Of a stretch of 64,000 nt of DNA, positions 9,277 to 18,424 are shown piece by piece. Source of the DNA: Pseudomonadota bacterium (GTDB lineage: Bacteria > Pseudomonadota > Alphaproteobacteria > Sphingomonadales > Sphingomonadaceae); assembly GCA_029550345.1 (NCBI GenBank), contig JAKPHK010000001.1, positions 61,141 through 125,140 on the forward strand, read 5' to 3'. Positions within the stretch are counted from its first letter, which is position 1; each line of letters starts with the position of its first letter. The notes beneath the pieces were generated by a model. It did no database searches. It was not told the origin of the DNA and saw only the letters and a list, made by a program, of their open reading frames with translations. Made by a program: the position numbers and the translations under genes.

Positions 9277-9881
9277 GTCAGCGGGATCATCACCTGCGAG
9301 GCAAAACCGTCGCGCTCCTTCAGTTTGGCGTACCAGGCCTCAACATGGGGCAGGCTGGGGCGATCGATCGCCAAGCTGAAGAAGGTGTGGGCATAGACCC
9401 CCATCGGAATGTCCGCGATCCCGAATTCCGGCCCCGAGAGCCAGGGCGTGCGGCCCAGTTCATCGTCGAGGATCTTCATCATTTCGCCGCTGGCCGCAGC
9501 AGACCGGGCAATTGCAGCGGGATCGCGCTGATCGGGGCTCTGCCGGACCAGACCGACGAAGCATCCACGCTGCGCCTCTGCATAGGAGAACTGCCAGTCC
9601 ATCCACTTGTCTCCGGCGGCGCGCTGCTGCGGATCGGCGGGAAACAGCGAACCGCCATAGCGCTGGCCCAGATAGCGCAGGATCGCGTTCGATTCCCACA
9701 GCACGAAGCCATCATCCTCGATCGTCGGGATCAGGCGGTTGGGGTTCATCGCCAGGCAATCCGGTGTGAACCCGAACTGGCCGCCGATATCGATCCGGCG
9801 GTGGGGGATATCCATTTCGATCGCCGCCCAGGCGACCTTCTTGACATTGTGCGAGTTCAGCCGGCCCCAGATGGTAAGCAT
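9273..9881 (-). CDS. Glutathione S-transferase family protein
   Basis: Cytosolic GST-fold protein of 202 residues. The N-terminal thioredoxin-like domain starts LTIWGRLNSHNVKK, and the glutathione-binding segment NPNRLIPTIEDD with WESNAILRYL is clear, followed by an all-helical C-terminal domain. The serine or asparagine at 10-12 is the likely catalytic residue; there is no active cysteine in that position, so a classical transferase is more likely than a dehydroascorbate-reductase type. It lies between argJ (six bases upstream) and the IMPase-family gene, whose start it overlaps, on one minus-strand transcript. The substrate is unknown. Confidence 0.88.
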   Translation of the reverse strand: MLTIWGRLNSHNVKKVAWAAIEMDIPHRRIDIGGQFGFTPDCLAMNPNRLIPTIEDDGFVLWESNAILRYLGQRYGGSLFPADPQQRAAGDKWMDWQFSYAEAQRGCFVGLVRQSPDQRDPAAIARSAAASGEMMKILDDELGRTPWLSGPEFGIADIPMGVYAHTFFSLAIDRPSLPHVEAWYAKLKERDGFASQVMIPLT

Positions 9882-9887
9882 CGCGGA

Positions 9888-11114
9888 TCAGCTCCGGTAA
9901 TCGGCGTTGATCGAGATATAGCCGTGGGTCAGATCGCAGGTCCACACCGTTGCGCGGCCATCGCCCAGACCCAGATCGACCTCGATACTGATGTCCTGGC
10001 CCTTGAGGTGCGCGGCAACCGGGGCTTCGTCATACCCGTCCACCGGCTGCCCGTCATTCGCGGCCCAGGTGCCCCCAAAGCCGATTGAGAGCTTGTCGCG
10101 GTCGGCAGGTTCACCGGCCTTGCCCACCGCCATCACCACGCGGCCCCAATTGGCGTCTTCCCCGGCGATCGCGGTCTTGACCAGCGGCGAGTTGGCGATT
10201 GCCAGGCCGACCTTGCGCGCGCTCTCATCGCTGACCGCGCCGCTGACCGTTACCGCGATGAACTTTTGCGCGCCTTCGCCGTCACGCACTACCAGATGGG
10301 CGAGTTGGCGGCAGACATCGTCCAGTGCCGCGGCAAAGGCATCGGCGCCGGGGCAGCCCTCACAGTTCAGTTGCTGGTTTCCGGCGGCGCCCGTGGCAAA
10401 GGCCATCACGGTATCGCTGGTGGAGGTATCGCTATCGACCGTGATGCAGCTGAAACTGCGCTGGTTCGCCTCACTCAGCAATTGCTGGAGGAAGGCCGGG
10501 GCAATCGCGCAATCGGTAAAGATATAGCCCAGCATCGTCGCCATATCGGGCGCGATCATCCCGCTGCCCTTGATGATCGCGGCCAGCGTCACGGTCTTGC
10601 CGCCAACAATCGCGGTGGCCATTGCGCCCTTGGCGAAGGTATCGGTAGTGCCGATGGTATCGGCGGCATCCTGCCAGCCGCACGGCTCGGCCAGCAGCGC
10701 GGCCTCGATCCCGGCCCGGGCCTTGTCCTTGGGCAGCGGCACGCCGATAACCCCAGTGGAGGAGACGAACACCTGGTCCTGCCCGCAGCCCAGGTGCGCC
10801 GCGACCTGGCCCATGATCTGCTCCACCGCCTCGCGCCCGCGATAGCCGGTGAAGGCGTTGGAGTTTCCGGCATTGACCACCAGTGCCCGGGCGCGGCCCT
10901 GCTTCACATTGGCGCGGCCCAGCTCAACCTCGGAAGAGCAGCAGACGTTGCGGGTGAACACCCCCGCAGCCGCCGTGCCTTCTGCCAGCTCAACATAGGT
11001 CAGGTCGCAGCGGCCCCAATCCTTGTACCCGGCCCGTGCCACCCGCAGCGTCACCCCGCCGATCGGCGGCATGGCGGGGAAGGGGCGGGCGAGCGGTGAG
11101 ACGGCGTGGGTCAT
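9888..11114 (-). CDS. argJ: Bifunctional glutamate N-acetyltransferase / amino-acid acetyltransferase ArgJ
   Basis: Enzyme of the cyclic arginine pathway: transfers the acetyl group from N-acetylornithine to glutamate and may also make N-acetylglutamate from acetyl-CoA. Length 408 is typical. The autoproteolysis region reads KGSGMIAPDMATML; cleavage is expected before Thr193, which becomes the nucleophile at the start of the beta chain. The oxyanion-hole pair (VSSTGVIG) near 118-124 is intact. First gene of a minus-strand operon with a GST and an IMPase-family gene; it diverges from a secreted TonB-C-like gene. Whether it is mono- or bifunctional cannot be told from sequence. Confidence 0.96.
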   Translation of the reverse strand: MTHAVSPLARPFPAMPPIGGVTLRVARAGYKDWGRCDLTYVELAEGTAAAGVFTRNVCCSSEVELGRANVKQGRARALVVNAGNSNAFTGYRGREAVEQIMGQVAAHLGCGQDQVFVSSTGVIGVPLPKDKARAGIEAALLAEPCGWQDAADTIGTTDTFAKGAMATAIVGGKTVTLAAIIKGSGMIAPDMATMLGYIFTDCAIAPAFLQQLLSEANQRSFSCITVDSDTSTSDTVMAFATGAAGNQQLNCEGCPGADAFAAALDDVCRQLAHLVVRDGEGAQKFIAVTVSGAVSDESARKVGLAIANSPLVKTAIAGEDANWGRVVMAVGKAGEPADRDKLSIGFGGTWAANDGQPVDGYDEAPVAAHLKGQDISIEVDLGLGDGRATVWTCDLTHGYISINADYRS

Positions 11115-11214
11115 GGTCCAGCGCCTTAGGATTCGGGCGGGCGAGGAGCAAGAGGATTGCTAAGGCCGGCAGCGTTGATAAGCTGGAACCACTTGATCAG
11201 GTGGGAGTTTTCGA

Positions 11215-11904
11215 ATGCGGTTGATCTTTGGCGGAATTGCTTCCGTTGTGGTGCTTGCGTGCAATCCAGCGCTCGCGCAAAACGACGAGCAGGGCGCGCC
11301 TGCTGCCGCTCAAGCGCCGATCCTGATTGTTCCAGTCGCGGCGCCTGCACCAAAGGCACCGCCAAAATCGTTGGGCAAGACGAAATCTGCGACACCGATC
11401 AACAACCCGGGCAGCTGGGTAGCCACCACAGACTATCCGTCGGCAGCCCTGCGCGAACGGCGTGAAGGCACCACCGCGTTTCGCCTGACAGTGGATAAGG
11501 CAGGCAGGGTGACTGATTGTATGATCACGAGTTCGAGCGGATCGCCAGACCTCGATCAAGCAACCTGTTCGCTCGTAATGAGACGTGCACAGTTCACTCC
11601 GGCACTCGATGCCAAAGGCAAGCCAACCACTGGCACCTTTTCTACCCGGGTGCGTTGGGTGATTCCAAAGGGACCGAGGGCAATCGAGCCGTCGCAGCGG
11701 CAGATGTCCTTTGTGATCGGCACTGATGGCAAGGCTTCGGACTGCGTCGAAACGAAGAACGGAGAGGTTGTCACCAGTGCCGCACTGCGGACGCCGTGCA
11801 GTAGCGGTGCCACATACAAGCCCTACACCGACGCGGCCGGCAATCCGGTGCGCAAGAAAGTGATCATGACCCAGACGATCGAACTGAGCGACGCACCCGA
11901 ATAA
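11215..11904 (+). CDS. Secreted protein with two TonB-C-like repeats
   Basis: 229-residue exported protein with a signal peptide (residues 1-22, ending ALAQ) and a short Ala/Pro stretch at about 29-50. Residues 70-145 match the TonB C-terminal fold (YPSAALRERREG, VDKAGRVTDC, RAQFTPALDAKG). Residues 150-229 repeat the pattern in degenerate form (VIGTDGKASDC, YKPYTDAAGNP). It lacks the N-terminal membrane anchor of a true energy transducer, so it is probably a periplasmic protein, not TonB itself. Each repeat has a pair of cysteines. AGGTGGGAG precedes the ATG. Similar proteins are common in sphingomonads; function unknown. Confidence 0.8.
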   Translation: MRLIFGGIASVVVLACNPALAQNDEQGAPAAAQAPILIVPVAAPAPKAPPKSLGKTKSATPINNPGSWVATTDYPSAALRERREGTTAFRLTVDKAGRVTDCMITSSSGSPDLDQATCSLVMRRAQFTPALDAKGKPTTGTFSTRVRWVIPKGPRAIEPSQRQMSFVIGTDGKASDCVETKNGEVVTSAALRTPCSSGATYKPYTDAAGNPVRKKVIMTQTIELSDAPE

Positions 11905-11911
11905 GGCGAGC

Positions 11912-12775
11912 CTACTTCCCCAGTCCGATCAGCGCCATCGGCCCGGCTTTCTCGCGCGGGCTGATGGTCCATTCGAGCCGCTTGCCTGCCGGGTCGGCCT
12001 TGGGGCCTTCATCGGTGTTGTTGGCCAGGATCGTGCCGTCGGTGGTAAGGATGAATTTGCCATCGGGCTGGGGCAGGTTGGGCATTTCTTCGCCGCCCTT
12101 GCCGCCTTCGGCCGCGATCATCGCGCCCAGACTGCCAAACGGCGCCGCACCGTTCATTTCGCCATTGAGCGCAGGCGAATCGAACCGCACCGAACCATCT
12201 GTCCGGCGGTTGAGCACGAAGAACGGCACAACCTGCGCCATCTTCTCGATCGTCGGGAAGGCGAAATCGTGGTCGAGCCGCCCGGCGACCCGGAAGTCCA
12301 CTTCGTAAATGCCGTTGCCCTTGTAGGTCACCGCATTGAACCCGGCCTGGCGGCGCAGGCGCGACGCCAGTTCCTCGGCCGCGCGCGGGTCGCTCGGGTC
12401 CAGCCCGCCGAGCATGGCCTTGGCGGTTTCAAGCTCCTTCTGGCGCCTTTCCGCTGCAGACTTGCGATCGGCTTCCCACTCTTCCTTCTGCTGGGCGATC
12501 TCGTCCTTGGTGCATGGCCGTTCAGCGCCGGTATCGTCATTGAAACAAGTGTGTTCAACGAAGGGTTCGTCTGCCTTTGCGCCAGCCTTCATCAGTTCCG
12601 ACAGACCGAGCACGAAGATCTCACCCTTGTAGGTATAGGTGAAGGTGCCGTCCTTGCGCAGGTCCAGCGTCGCCAGGAACTTGCCCGGAGTGACCAGGCA
12701 GGCGCTCAGCAACAGACTTAGCGCGGCGGCCAAGCCAACCGCAGCCATGCGGCGAAGGGGTGTGTGCAGGGTCAT
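11912..12775 (-). CDS. Putative lipoprotein, function unknown
   Basis: 287-residue protein with a lipoprotein signal peptide: hydrophobic stretch 10-23 and lipobox LLSAC, lipidated Cys26. The mature part starts with a beta-like segment (ATLDLRKDGTFTYTYKG), has a charged helical stretch rich in Glu, Lys and Arg at about 92-120 that could be a coiled coil, then mixed sequence. The start is ATG 12775 with a GGGAGAG site; an upstream in-frame ATG at 12832 would overlap rlmB and lacks signal-peptide character. It follows rlmB by 13 bases on the same strand and is probably co-transcribed. I do not recognise a named family. Confidence 0.75.
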   Translation of the reverse strand: MTLHTPLRRMAAVGLAAALSLLLSACLVTPGKFLATLDLRKDGTFTYTYKGEIFVLGLSELMKAGAKADEPFVEHTCFNDDTGAERPCTKDEIAQQKEEWEADRKSAAERRQKELETAKAMLGGLDPSDPRAAEELASRLRRQAGFNAVTYKGNGIYEVDFRVAGRLDHDFAFPTIEKMAQVVPFFVLNRRTDGSVRFDSPALNGEMNGAAPFGSLGAMIAAEGGKGGEEMPNLPQPDGKFILTTDGTILANNTDEGPKADPAGKRLEWTISPREKAGPMALIGLGK

Positions 12776-12788
12776 CGATCTCTCCCGG

Positions 12789-13604
12789 TCAGCCGCGCGT
12801 TGCAATCGCATAGAGCGTGATTGCAGCGGCATTGGAAACGTTGAGGCTTTCTATGGCCCCGCTCATCGGCAGTCGAGCCACGACATCGCAGTGCTGCACA
12901 ATGTTGTGGCGCATTCCCTCGCCCTCTGCGCCCAGCACCAGTGCAACCGGACCGGCGGGCAAGGCCTCGGCAAAGGTCGCGCTGCCTTCACCGTCCAAGC
13001 CGATTCGCCAGTATCCGGCCTCGGCCAGTTCATCGAGCGCGCGGGCCAGGTTGACCACGCGGACCCACGGCACGACTTCCAGCGCGCCCGAGGCGCTTTT
13101 GGCCAGGGTGCCGGATTCGGGCGGGGAGTGCCGGTCCTGGGTGACCAGCGCCGCGGCGCCGAAGGCCGCGGCAGAGCGCAGAATTGCGCCGACATTGTGC
13201 GGATCGGTAACCTGATCGAGCACCAGCACCGGTCGAGCGGGATCGCCATCCAGCACCTCGTCAAGAAAGACATCTTCCAGCGCATCGCAATCGAGCACCA
13301 GCCCTTGATGCGGCGCATCGCGCGCCACCAGCCGGGCAAGATCGGCCGGACTGGCCCATTCCAGCGGGAAATCGCTGGGCAGTTCACCATCCAGGCTGGC
13401 CACGCCCTCGCGCGTTGCCCACAGCTTGCGGTGGCGGCGTTCGGGGTTTTTGAGCGCGGCCTCCACCGCATGGCGACCCCACAGCCGGACTGCGCCGGTG
13501 CTGGCCCGGCCCGAACCGCGCCCGCCCTTCATCCGTCCGGCGCGCCCGCGTAGCGCCTTGCCGGTCTTGGTGGTGCCCTTTTTGCTATCGTCGTTGCGGC
13601 TCAT
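12789..13604 (-). CDS. rlmB: 23S rRNA 2'-O-methyltransferase, RlmB/TrmH (SpoU) family
   Basis: SPOUT-class RNA methyltransferase of 271 residues. The three SpoU motifs are present near the C-terminus: NVGAILRSAAAFGA, LVLGAEGEGM and SGAIESLNVSNAAAI, which form the trefoil knot that binds SAM. A Lys/Arg-rich tail of about 35 residues precedes the substrate-binding domain (LWGRHAVEAAL). The most likely job is Gm2251 of 23S rRNA (RlmB), but other TrmH-like specificities cannot be excluded. It lies 13 bases upstream of a lipoprotein gene on the same strand and diverges from tRNA-Tyr. Confidence 0.88.
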   Translation of the reverse strand: MSRNDDSKKGTTKTGKALRGRAGRMKGGRGSGRASTGAVRLWGRHAVEAALKNPERRHRKLWATREGVASLDGELPSDFPLEWASPADLARLVARDAPHQGLVLDCDALEDVFLDEVLDGDPARPVLVLDQVTDPHNVGAILRSAAAFGAAALVTQDRHSPPESGTLAKSASGALEVVPWVRVVNLARALDELAEAGYWRIGLDGEGSATFAEALPAGPVALVLGAEGEGMRHNIVQHCDVVARLPMSGAIESLNVSNAAAITLYAIATRG

Positions 13605-13752
13605 GCCGGAAAATCCTGTTTCATGGCGCCTCCCTGCCAGTCACCCCATTGACAGGCAAGTCACTCTTCGGCATTGGCGCGCTTCCTCGGCCGGACGGCC
13701 CCTCTTCGGGGGGCGCGCATTCGGGTCAGGCCCGACGCCGGCAAGCTGGTGT

Positions 13753-13838
13753 GGACAGGTGGCCGAGTGGTTAAAGGCAGCAGACTGTAAATCTGCCCGC
13801 GCAAGCGTACGTTGGTTCGAATCCAGCCCTGTCCACCA
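13753..13838 (+). tRNA. tRNA-Tyr (GTA)
   Basis: Class II tRNA of 86 bases. Acceptor GGACAGG (13753-13759) pairs with CCTGTCC (13828-13834), followed by A and an encoded CCA. The D-arm reads GCCGAGTGGTTAAAGGC, the anticodon loop is CTGTAAA with anticodon GTA, a long variable arm follows, and the T-loop is TTCGAAT within GTTGG/CCAGC. All elements of a tyrosine tRNA are present. Confidence 0.96.
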
Positions 13839-13851
13839 CCGCCCTTTCCAA

Positions 13852-14286
13852 TCAGAGCTGATCGGCCATGGCCTTGATCGTTTCCGCGCGTTTGCCGCTG
13901 CGGCAATAGGCGAGGGCCGGGCCCTTGGCGGTTTTCAGCGCGGCGGCGAGGGTCTGCGCATCGGCTGGGGTCGGGCCGGACTTGGCGACGGGAATGTAGT
14001 GATAGGTCAGGCCGAGGCGGGCAGCTTCGGCGGCGATCTGGGCAGAGCTGGGCTGGCCGGGTTCTTCCCCATCGGGGCGGTTGTTGATTACGGTGCGATA
14101 GCCAGCGGCCGCGATGCCGCTCAGATCGGACAGGGCAATCTGGCCGCGCACGGCGTAGTCCGGGGCGATCGTGCGGGCGGCGACCTTTGCAGCCGGATCG
14201 GTCGGTGCGGCATCGGCTGCCTTCTGCGAACAGGCCGAGAGGCTGAGCCCGGCGACCATGACGAGCGTGACGAAGCGCAGTTTCAT
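13852..14286 (-). CDS. Lipoprotein with beta-lactamase-hydrolase-like phosphatase domain
   Basis: 144-residue protein with a lipobox (LSLSAC, Cys19) and a domain resembling the cysteine-phosphatase/sulphurtransferase-like family annotated TIGR01244 or DUF442. It shows the early segment YAVRGQIALSDL, then YRTVINNRPDGEEPGQPSS, LTYHYIPVAKS and the catalytic loop YCRSGKRA (C-x2-G-x-R), where the cysteine would be nucleophilic. The usual family member is cytoplasmic or fused to a metallo-beta-lactamase; an exported lipidated copy is less common. It lies just after tRNA-Tyr on the opposite strand. Substrate unknown. Confidence 0.8.
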   Translation of the reverse strand: MKLRFVTLVMVAGLSLSACSQKAADAAPTDPAAKVAARTIAPDYAVRGQIALSDLSGIAAAGYRTVINNRPDGEEPGQPSSAQIAAEAARLGLTYHYIPVAKSGPTPADAQTLAAALKTAKGPALAYCRSGKRAETIKAMADQL

Positions 14287-14391
14287 CGCATTCTCCTTTC
14301 AGGGCAGGATGCACCTTGAAGCGGGGCCTGCCAATCCCGTGCGGTGCGAAGCGGCTTGTGATCGCGGCAAGCCCGCACTAGACCGCCCGCC

Positions 14392-15519
14392 ATGAATGAA
14401 ATCGTCCCCGTTATATCGGCCACCGGGCTGTTCACCCCGGCCGAATCGATCAGCAACGAAGAACTGGTCGAAAGTTTCAACGCCTATGTCGCGCGCTTCA
14501 ATGCCGATCATGCTGCCGAAATTGCGGCAGGCATGGTCTCGGAGCTGGCACCCAGTTCGTGCGAATTCATCGAGAAGGCCAGCGGTATCAAATCGCGCTA
14601 TGTGATGAGCAAGGCCGCGCTGCTCGATCCGGAGATTATGACGCCGCGCTGGCCCGAACGGCCCGATGACGAACTGTCGGTGCTGGCGGAAATGGGCGTT
14701 CTGGCGGCGCGCGATGCGCTGGAACGGGCCGGGCGCCAGGCCAGTGATGTCGATGCTGTGCTCTGCGCCGCATCCAATATGCAGCGCCCTTATCCGGCGA
14801 TGGCGATCGAGATCCAGGCGGCGCTGGGGATCGAAGGGTTTGGCTTTGACATGAACGTCGCCTGTTCCAGCGCGACTTTCGGGATTCAGACCGCCGCCGA
14901 TTTTATCCGCGCCGGCCATGCCCGCTCGGTGCTGGTGGTCAGCCCGGAAATCTGCACCGGCCACAACAATATGCGCAGCCGCGACAGCCACTTCATCTTC
15001 GGCGATGTCGCGACCGCGGTGCTGGTCGAGGCCCGGGATCTGGCGCCTGCCGATCATTGGGAAATCGTCGGAACCCGGCTCAAGACCGTGTTTTCCAACA
15101 ACATCCGCAACAACTTCGGCTTCCTCAACTGTGCGACGCCGGAAACCATCGGTGCGCCGGACAAGCTGTTCGTTCAGGAAGGGCGCAAGGTGTTCAAGGA
15201 AGTGGTGCCGATGGTCGCGGCGATGATCGCGCAACATTCCGGCGATCTCGGGATCGATCCGGCCGGGCTGCGCCGACTGTGGCTGCATCAGGCCAACCAG
15301 GGAATGAACCGCCTGATCGCGCAGCGCGTGCTGGGGCATGAAGCGAATGAGGATGAAAGCCCGACCGTGCTGGACACCTATGGCAACACGTCCAGCGCCG
15401 GGTCGATCATCGCCTTCCACCTCAACAACGCCGATCTGGCCGCCGGAGACACCGGGGTGATCTGTTCCTTTGGCGCGGGCTATTCTGCCGGCACCGTATT
15501 CGTGCGAAAGGCTGCCTGA
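14392..15519 (+). CDS. Beta-ketoacyl-ACP synthase III family protein
   Basis: Thiolase-fold condensing enzyme of 375 residues, longer than the roughly 320 of housekeeping FabH. The Cys-His-Asn triad of KAS III is complete: Cys158 ([11 protein letters not shown]), His299 (LWLHQANQ) and Asn332 (TYGNTSSAG). This class joins an acyl-CoA to malonyl-ACP or another nucleophile to start fatty-acid or related chains. It is not next to plsX or fab genes; instead its stop overlaps the start of psd (TGATG), tying it to phospholipid synthesis. It may be the cell's FabH or a specialised paralogue of the DarB/PqsB-like type; the sequence does not decide. Confidence 0.85.
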   Translation: MNEIVPVISATGLFTPAESISNEELVESFNAYVARFNADHAAEIAAGMVSELAPSSCEFIEKASGIKSRYVMSKAALLDPEIMTPRWPERPDDELSVLAEMGVLAARDALERAGRQASDVDAVLCAASNMQRPYPAMAIEIQAALGIEGFGFDMNVACSSATFGIQTAADFIRAGHARSVLVVSPEICTGHNNMRSRDSHFIFGDVATAVLVEARDLAPADHWEIVGTRLKTVFSNNIRNNFGFLNCATPETIGAPDKLFVQEGRKVFKEVVPMVAAMIAQHSGDLGIDPAGLRRLWLHQANQGMNRLIAQRVLGHEANEDESPTVLDTYGNTSSAGSIIAFHLNNADLAAGDTGVICSFGAGYSAGTVFVRKAA

Positions 15520-16268
15520 TGCCCGGCGACATTCTTGACAATCGCGGCCGCGGCGAAGCGGCCTGGTCCTGGCCCAAGGTCCATCCCGAAGGGCGCGTAT
15601 TTGCGCTGATCGCTGCCGGGCTGAGCCTGGGCTGTGCGCTGCTTGCCTGGGAAACTCTGGCCTGGCCGCTTGGGGTGCTGACGCTTGGAATTCTGGCCTT
15701 CTTCCGCGATCCCAAGCGGGTTACGCCCCAGGGGGAAAACCTGATCGTCGCCCCAGCTGACGGGTTAATCACGCTGATCAAGCAGATGGACCCCCCGCGT
15801 GAACTGGTCATCGAAGACGGGACCGGCGCGCCCGGTCTGCCGGCTGGTCCGGTAACCCGGATCTCGATCTTCATGTCGGTCTTTGATGTGCACATCAACC
15901 GATCGCCGATCGGGGGAACCGTGCGCCGGGTGGTCTATATTCCCGGCCGGTTCATGAACGCCGATCTCGACAAGGCGAGCGAAGAGAACGAGCGGCAGCA
16001 TTTCCTGGTCGAGCGCGGCGACGGGCTGCGGATCGGCTTCACCCAGATCGCCGGGCTGGTCGCGCGGCGGATCGTGCCCTTCGTCAAGCCGGGCGATATG
16101 CTGGCTGCGGGGCAACGGGTCGGGCTGATCCGGTTTGGCAGCCGGGTTGACGTCTATCTGCCCGCCGGGACCGAGCCCAAGGTGCTGATCGGCCAGCGTA
16201 CGATCGCCGGTGAAACCGTTCTGGCCGAAGTTGGTTCGGCGCTGCTGATCGAGGGCACCCGCCAGTGA
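15519..16268 (+). CDS. psd: Phosphatidylserine decarboxylase proenzyme
   Basis: Pyruvoyl-dependent enzyme making phosphatidylethanolamine from phosphatidylserine at the inner membrane. 249 residues, the short type II form. Two hydrophobic helices lie near 28-64. The self-cleavage motif appears as [11 protein letters not shown] with Gly207/Ser208; Ser208 becomes the pyruvoyl group and leaves a small C-terminal alpha chain. The internal segment [16 protein letters not shown] is a strong Psd signature. The start overlaps the KAS III stop and the stop overlaps the pssA start, so the three are translationally coupled, and the enzyme acting second is encoded before the one that supplies its substrate. 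Confidence 0.95.
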   Translation: MPGDILDNRGRGEAAWSWPKVHPEGRVFALIAAGLSLGCALLAWETLAWPLGVLTLGILAFFRDPKRVTPQGENLIVAPADGLITLIKQMDPPRELVIEDGTGAPGLPAGPVTRISIFMSVFDVHINRSPIGGTVRRVVYIPGRFMNADLDKASEENERQHFLVERGDGLRIGFTQIAGLVARRIVPFVKPGDMLAAGQRVGLIRFGSRVDVYLPAGTEPKVLIGQRTIAGETVLAEVGSALLIEGTRQ

Positions 16269-17038
16269 GTGATGCGGCGCCCCGGTCTGGCGGATTGACG
16301 CTGCGGGCCATGGTGCCCAATGCGATCACCGCCGCGGCGCTCTGCGCCGGGCTTACGGGCATTCGCTTTGCGATCACCGGCGATTTTGACAAGGCGGTGC
16401 TGGCGGTAGTGCTGGCCGGGATGCTCGACGGGATTGATGGGCGGATTGCCCGGCTGCTCAAGGCCCAGTCGCGTTTTGGGGCCGAGCTGGACAGCCTGGC
16501 TGACAACGTTTCGTTCGGGGTTGCCCCGGCGCTGATCCTGTTTTTGTGGTCGCTGGACGATCTGCCCCGGCTCGGCTGGTTTGCCGCGCTGGCCTTTGCG
16601 GTGGCCTGCGCGCTGCGCCTGGCCCGGTTCAACGCCCGGATCGACCTCGCCGACGAGCCTCGCAAGACCGCCGGTTTTCTGACCGGAGTTCCGGCGCCGG
16701 TCGGGGCGGGGCTGGTGTTTCTGCCGCTCTATCTGTGGATCGTATCGGGCAGCGAACTGTTCCGCGATCCGCGTCTGGTCGGGGTCTGGCTGGTGGCCAT
16801 GGCCTTCCTGATGATTTCCAGCGTGGCGACGCTGACCTGGGGCAAGCTCAGACTGCGCAAGCACTTCCGGCTTGAGGCGCTGTTGCTGTTTGGCCTGATC
16901 GGTGGTGCGATGCTGACAGAGCCATGGTGGACCCTGATCGGGATTTGCCTGACCTACCTCGCGCTGCTGCCGGTCGGCATCATCGCCTATGCCCGGATCA
17001 AGCGGCAGCGCGACCGGGAGCCGGACGCGGCAGGCTGA
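16265..17038 (+). CDS. pssA: CDP-diacylglycerol-serine O-phosphatidyltransferase
   Basis: Integral membrane CDP-alcohol phosphatidyltransferase, 257 residues, condensing CDP-diacylglycerol with serine. The class motif is complete: [11 protein letters not shown]...[10 protein letters not shown], giving the D-G-x2-A-R-x8-G-x3-D-x3-D pattern with metal-binding aspartates. Six or more hydrophobic segments follow. The start is GTG at 16265, overlapping the psd stop by four bases. With Psd downstream in the pathway this pair supplies phosphatidylethanolamine; CDP-diacylglycerol comes from CdsA, encoded near 22.5 kb. Its 3' end overlaps the opposite-strand small gene. Confidence 0.95.
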   Translation: MSDAAPRSGGLTLRAMVPNAITAAALCAGLTGIRFAITGDFDKAVLAVVLAGMLDGIDGRIARLLKAQSRFGAELDSLADNVSFGVAPALILFLWSLDDLPRLGWFAALAFAVACALRLARFNARIDLADEPRKTAGFLTGVPAPVGAGLVFLPLYLWIVSGSELFRDPRLVGVWLVAMAFLMISSVATLTWGKLRLRKHFRLEALLLFGLIGGAMLTEPWWTLIGICLTYLALLPVGIIAYARIKRQRDREPDAAG

Positions 17039-17261
17039 CCGCACGGCGCGGCCGCAGCGGAACGACCTTTCCGTCATTGTGGCTGACCACGATCTCGGTA
17101 ATCGTGAAGCGCAGTTCGTGCCGGTCATCGCAATCATCCAGAGCCTGACGGAGCGCCTTGACCTGGGGCAGGGCGACCCGCGCGGCGTTGACCAGCGTGC
17201 CGATCGCCAGCAGCGCCGAAAGAGCCAGAAGCACCGAGAGTTCCAGAGTGAACATCGCCAT
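16998..17261 (-). CDS. Small single-span membrane protein, function unknown
   Basis: 87 residues: an N-terminal hydrophobic helix (about 4-26) followed by a soluble tail of mixed charge ending in a basic, proline-rich stretch ([15 protein letters not shown]). The start is ATG 17261 or, with better spacing from the GAAGGA site, ATG 17255. The last 41 bases overlap the end of pssA on the other strand. Codon usage and the hydrophobic-then-charged layout suggest a real gene; similar small proteins occur in sphingomonads as I remember them, but no family name can be given. Confidence 0.6.
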   Translation of the reverse strand: MAMFTLELSVLLALSALLAIGTLVNAARVALPQVKALRQALDDCDDRHELRFTITEIVVSHNDGKVVPLRPRRAVSLPRPAPGRAAA

Positions 17262-17596
17262 ATTCCTTCGCGCCGGCCTGTTTACAGGCTTGTGGATAAG
17301 TGCGGGATGAATTAGGAAGTTCCCAATCTGTTCCGCTTGAGGCTTGTGTTCTCCATTTGTTCTTTCCTGTCAAGCGGCTTTTTGCGGATTTCGGCGCTGC
17401 ACGCTCCAACTTAGGGCTGGATTTTACCGGACAAGGCCGCTAAGGGCGCCCAGCTTGCAGGCGAAAGCGGCAGATTCCCGTCACTTTCGTGTCTGCAAAG
17501 CAAATCCACATGGGAAGCGCCGACATACCGGTGCCGCAGCGGAAGATGTCCGCACGGTTCCAGCTTCCCAGAGGTGAAACCGGAAAGGAAATACCT
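17262..17596 (+). promoter_or_regulatory. rpsB leader region, no gene seen
   Basis: 335 bases without a convincing gene. I find no clear sigma-70 promoter. A bulged hairpin is visible: GCAGA (17470-17474) with TCTGC (17492-17496), enclosing CAC/GTG. In E. coli, ribosomal protein S2 represses rpsB-tsf translation through a 5' leader structure; a similar role is possible but unproven here. The ribosome binding site GAAAGGAAA lies at the end. A perfect 9-base DnaA-box match at 17291-17299 is expected by chance about once per window of this size. Confidence 0.35.
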
Positions 17597-18400
17597 ATGG
17601 CGGCTCCTGTCGTCACCATGCAGCAATTGATCGAGGCCGGCGCACACTTCGGCCACCAGACCCACCGCTGGAACCCGCGGATGAAGCCGTACATCTTCGG
17701 CGCCCGCAACGGCATCCACATCCTTGACCTGTCGCAGACCGTGCCGCTGATGGCGCGCGCGCTCGAATTCATCGACGCCACTGTCCGCGCCGGCGGCAAG
17801 GTGCTGTTCGTCGGCACCAAGCGCCAGGCCCAGGGCCCGATCGCCGACGCCGCCCGCCAGTCGGGCCAGCACTTCGTCAACCACCGCTGGCTGGGCGGGA
17901 TGCTGACCAATTGGAAGACCATTTCCGGTTCGATCAAGCGCCTCAAGTCGATGGAAGAGCAGCTTGCCGGTGACACCGCGGGCCTGACCAAGAAGGAAGT
18001 GCTCAACCTGACCCGTGAACGCGACAAGCTGGAGCTGTCGCTCGGCGGGATCCGCGATATGGGCGGCATTCCGGACGTGATGTTCGTGATCGACGCCAAT
18101 AAGGAAGAACTGGCGATCAAGGAAGCCAACGTGCTGGGTATCCCGGTCGTCGCGATCCTCGATTCGAACGTCTCGCCCGATGGCATCGCTTTCCCGATCC
18201 CGGCCAATGATGACGCCAGCCGCGCGATCGCGCTGTACTGCCAGGCCGTTGCCGCTGCCGCGACCAAGGGCCGTCAGGAAGCAGTGGTCGATTCGGGCGT
18301 CGATGTCGGTGCGCTGGAAGAAGCCCCGGTCGAAGTGGCCGTGGTTGAAGTTCCGGCCGCTGAAGAAGCTGCTGCCGAAGAAACCCAGACCGAAGCCTGA
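17597..18400 (+). CDS. rpsB: 30S ribosomal protein S2
   Basis: Ribosomal protein S2, 267 residues, needed to load S1 on the small subunit. The N-terminus [24 protein letters not shown] and the segment [12 protein letters not shown] are diagnostic, as are [12 protein letters not shown] and [11 protein letters not shown]. The C-terminus carries an Ala/Glu/Val-rich tail of about 30 residues, a usual alphaproteobacterial extension. ATG 17597 follows GGAAAGGAAA; the frame stays open upstream to 17489 but that part has no S2 character. First gene of the rpsB-tsf unit. Confidence 0.97.
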   Translation: MAAPVVTMQQLIEAGAHFGHQTHRWNPRMKPYIFGARNGIHILDLSQTVPLMARALEFIDATVRAGGKVLFVGTKRQAQGPIADAARQSGQHFVNHRWLGGMLTNWKTISGSIKRLKSMEEQLAGDTAGLTKKEVLNLTRERDKLELSLGGIRDMGGIPDVMFVIDANKEELAIKEANVLGIPVVAILDSNVSPDGIAFPIPANDDASRAIALYCQAVAAAATKGRQEAVVDSGVDVGALEEAPVEVAVVEVPAAEEAAAEETQTEA

Positions 18401-18424
18401 GCTTCCGTCACAAACCTGTAGCGT

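Noticed and set aside
17291..17299. Perfect DnaA box (TGTGGATAA), possible origin
   Set aside because: A single 9-base match is expected by chance in 64 kb; no cluster of boxes, AT-rich unwinding element, dnaA or dnaN nearby.
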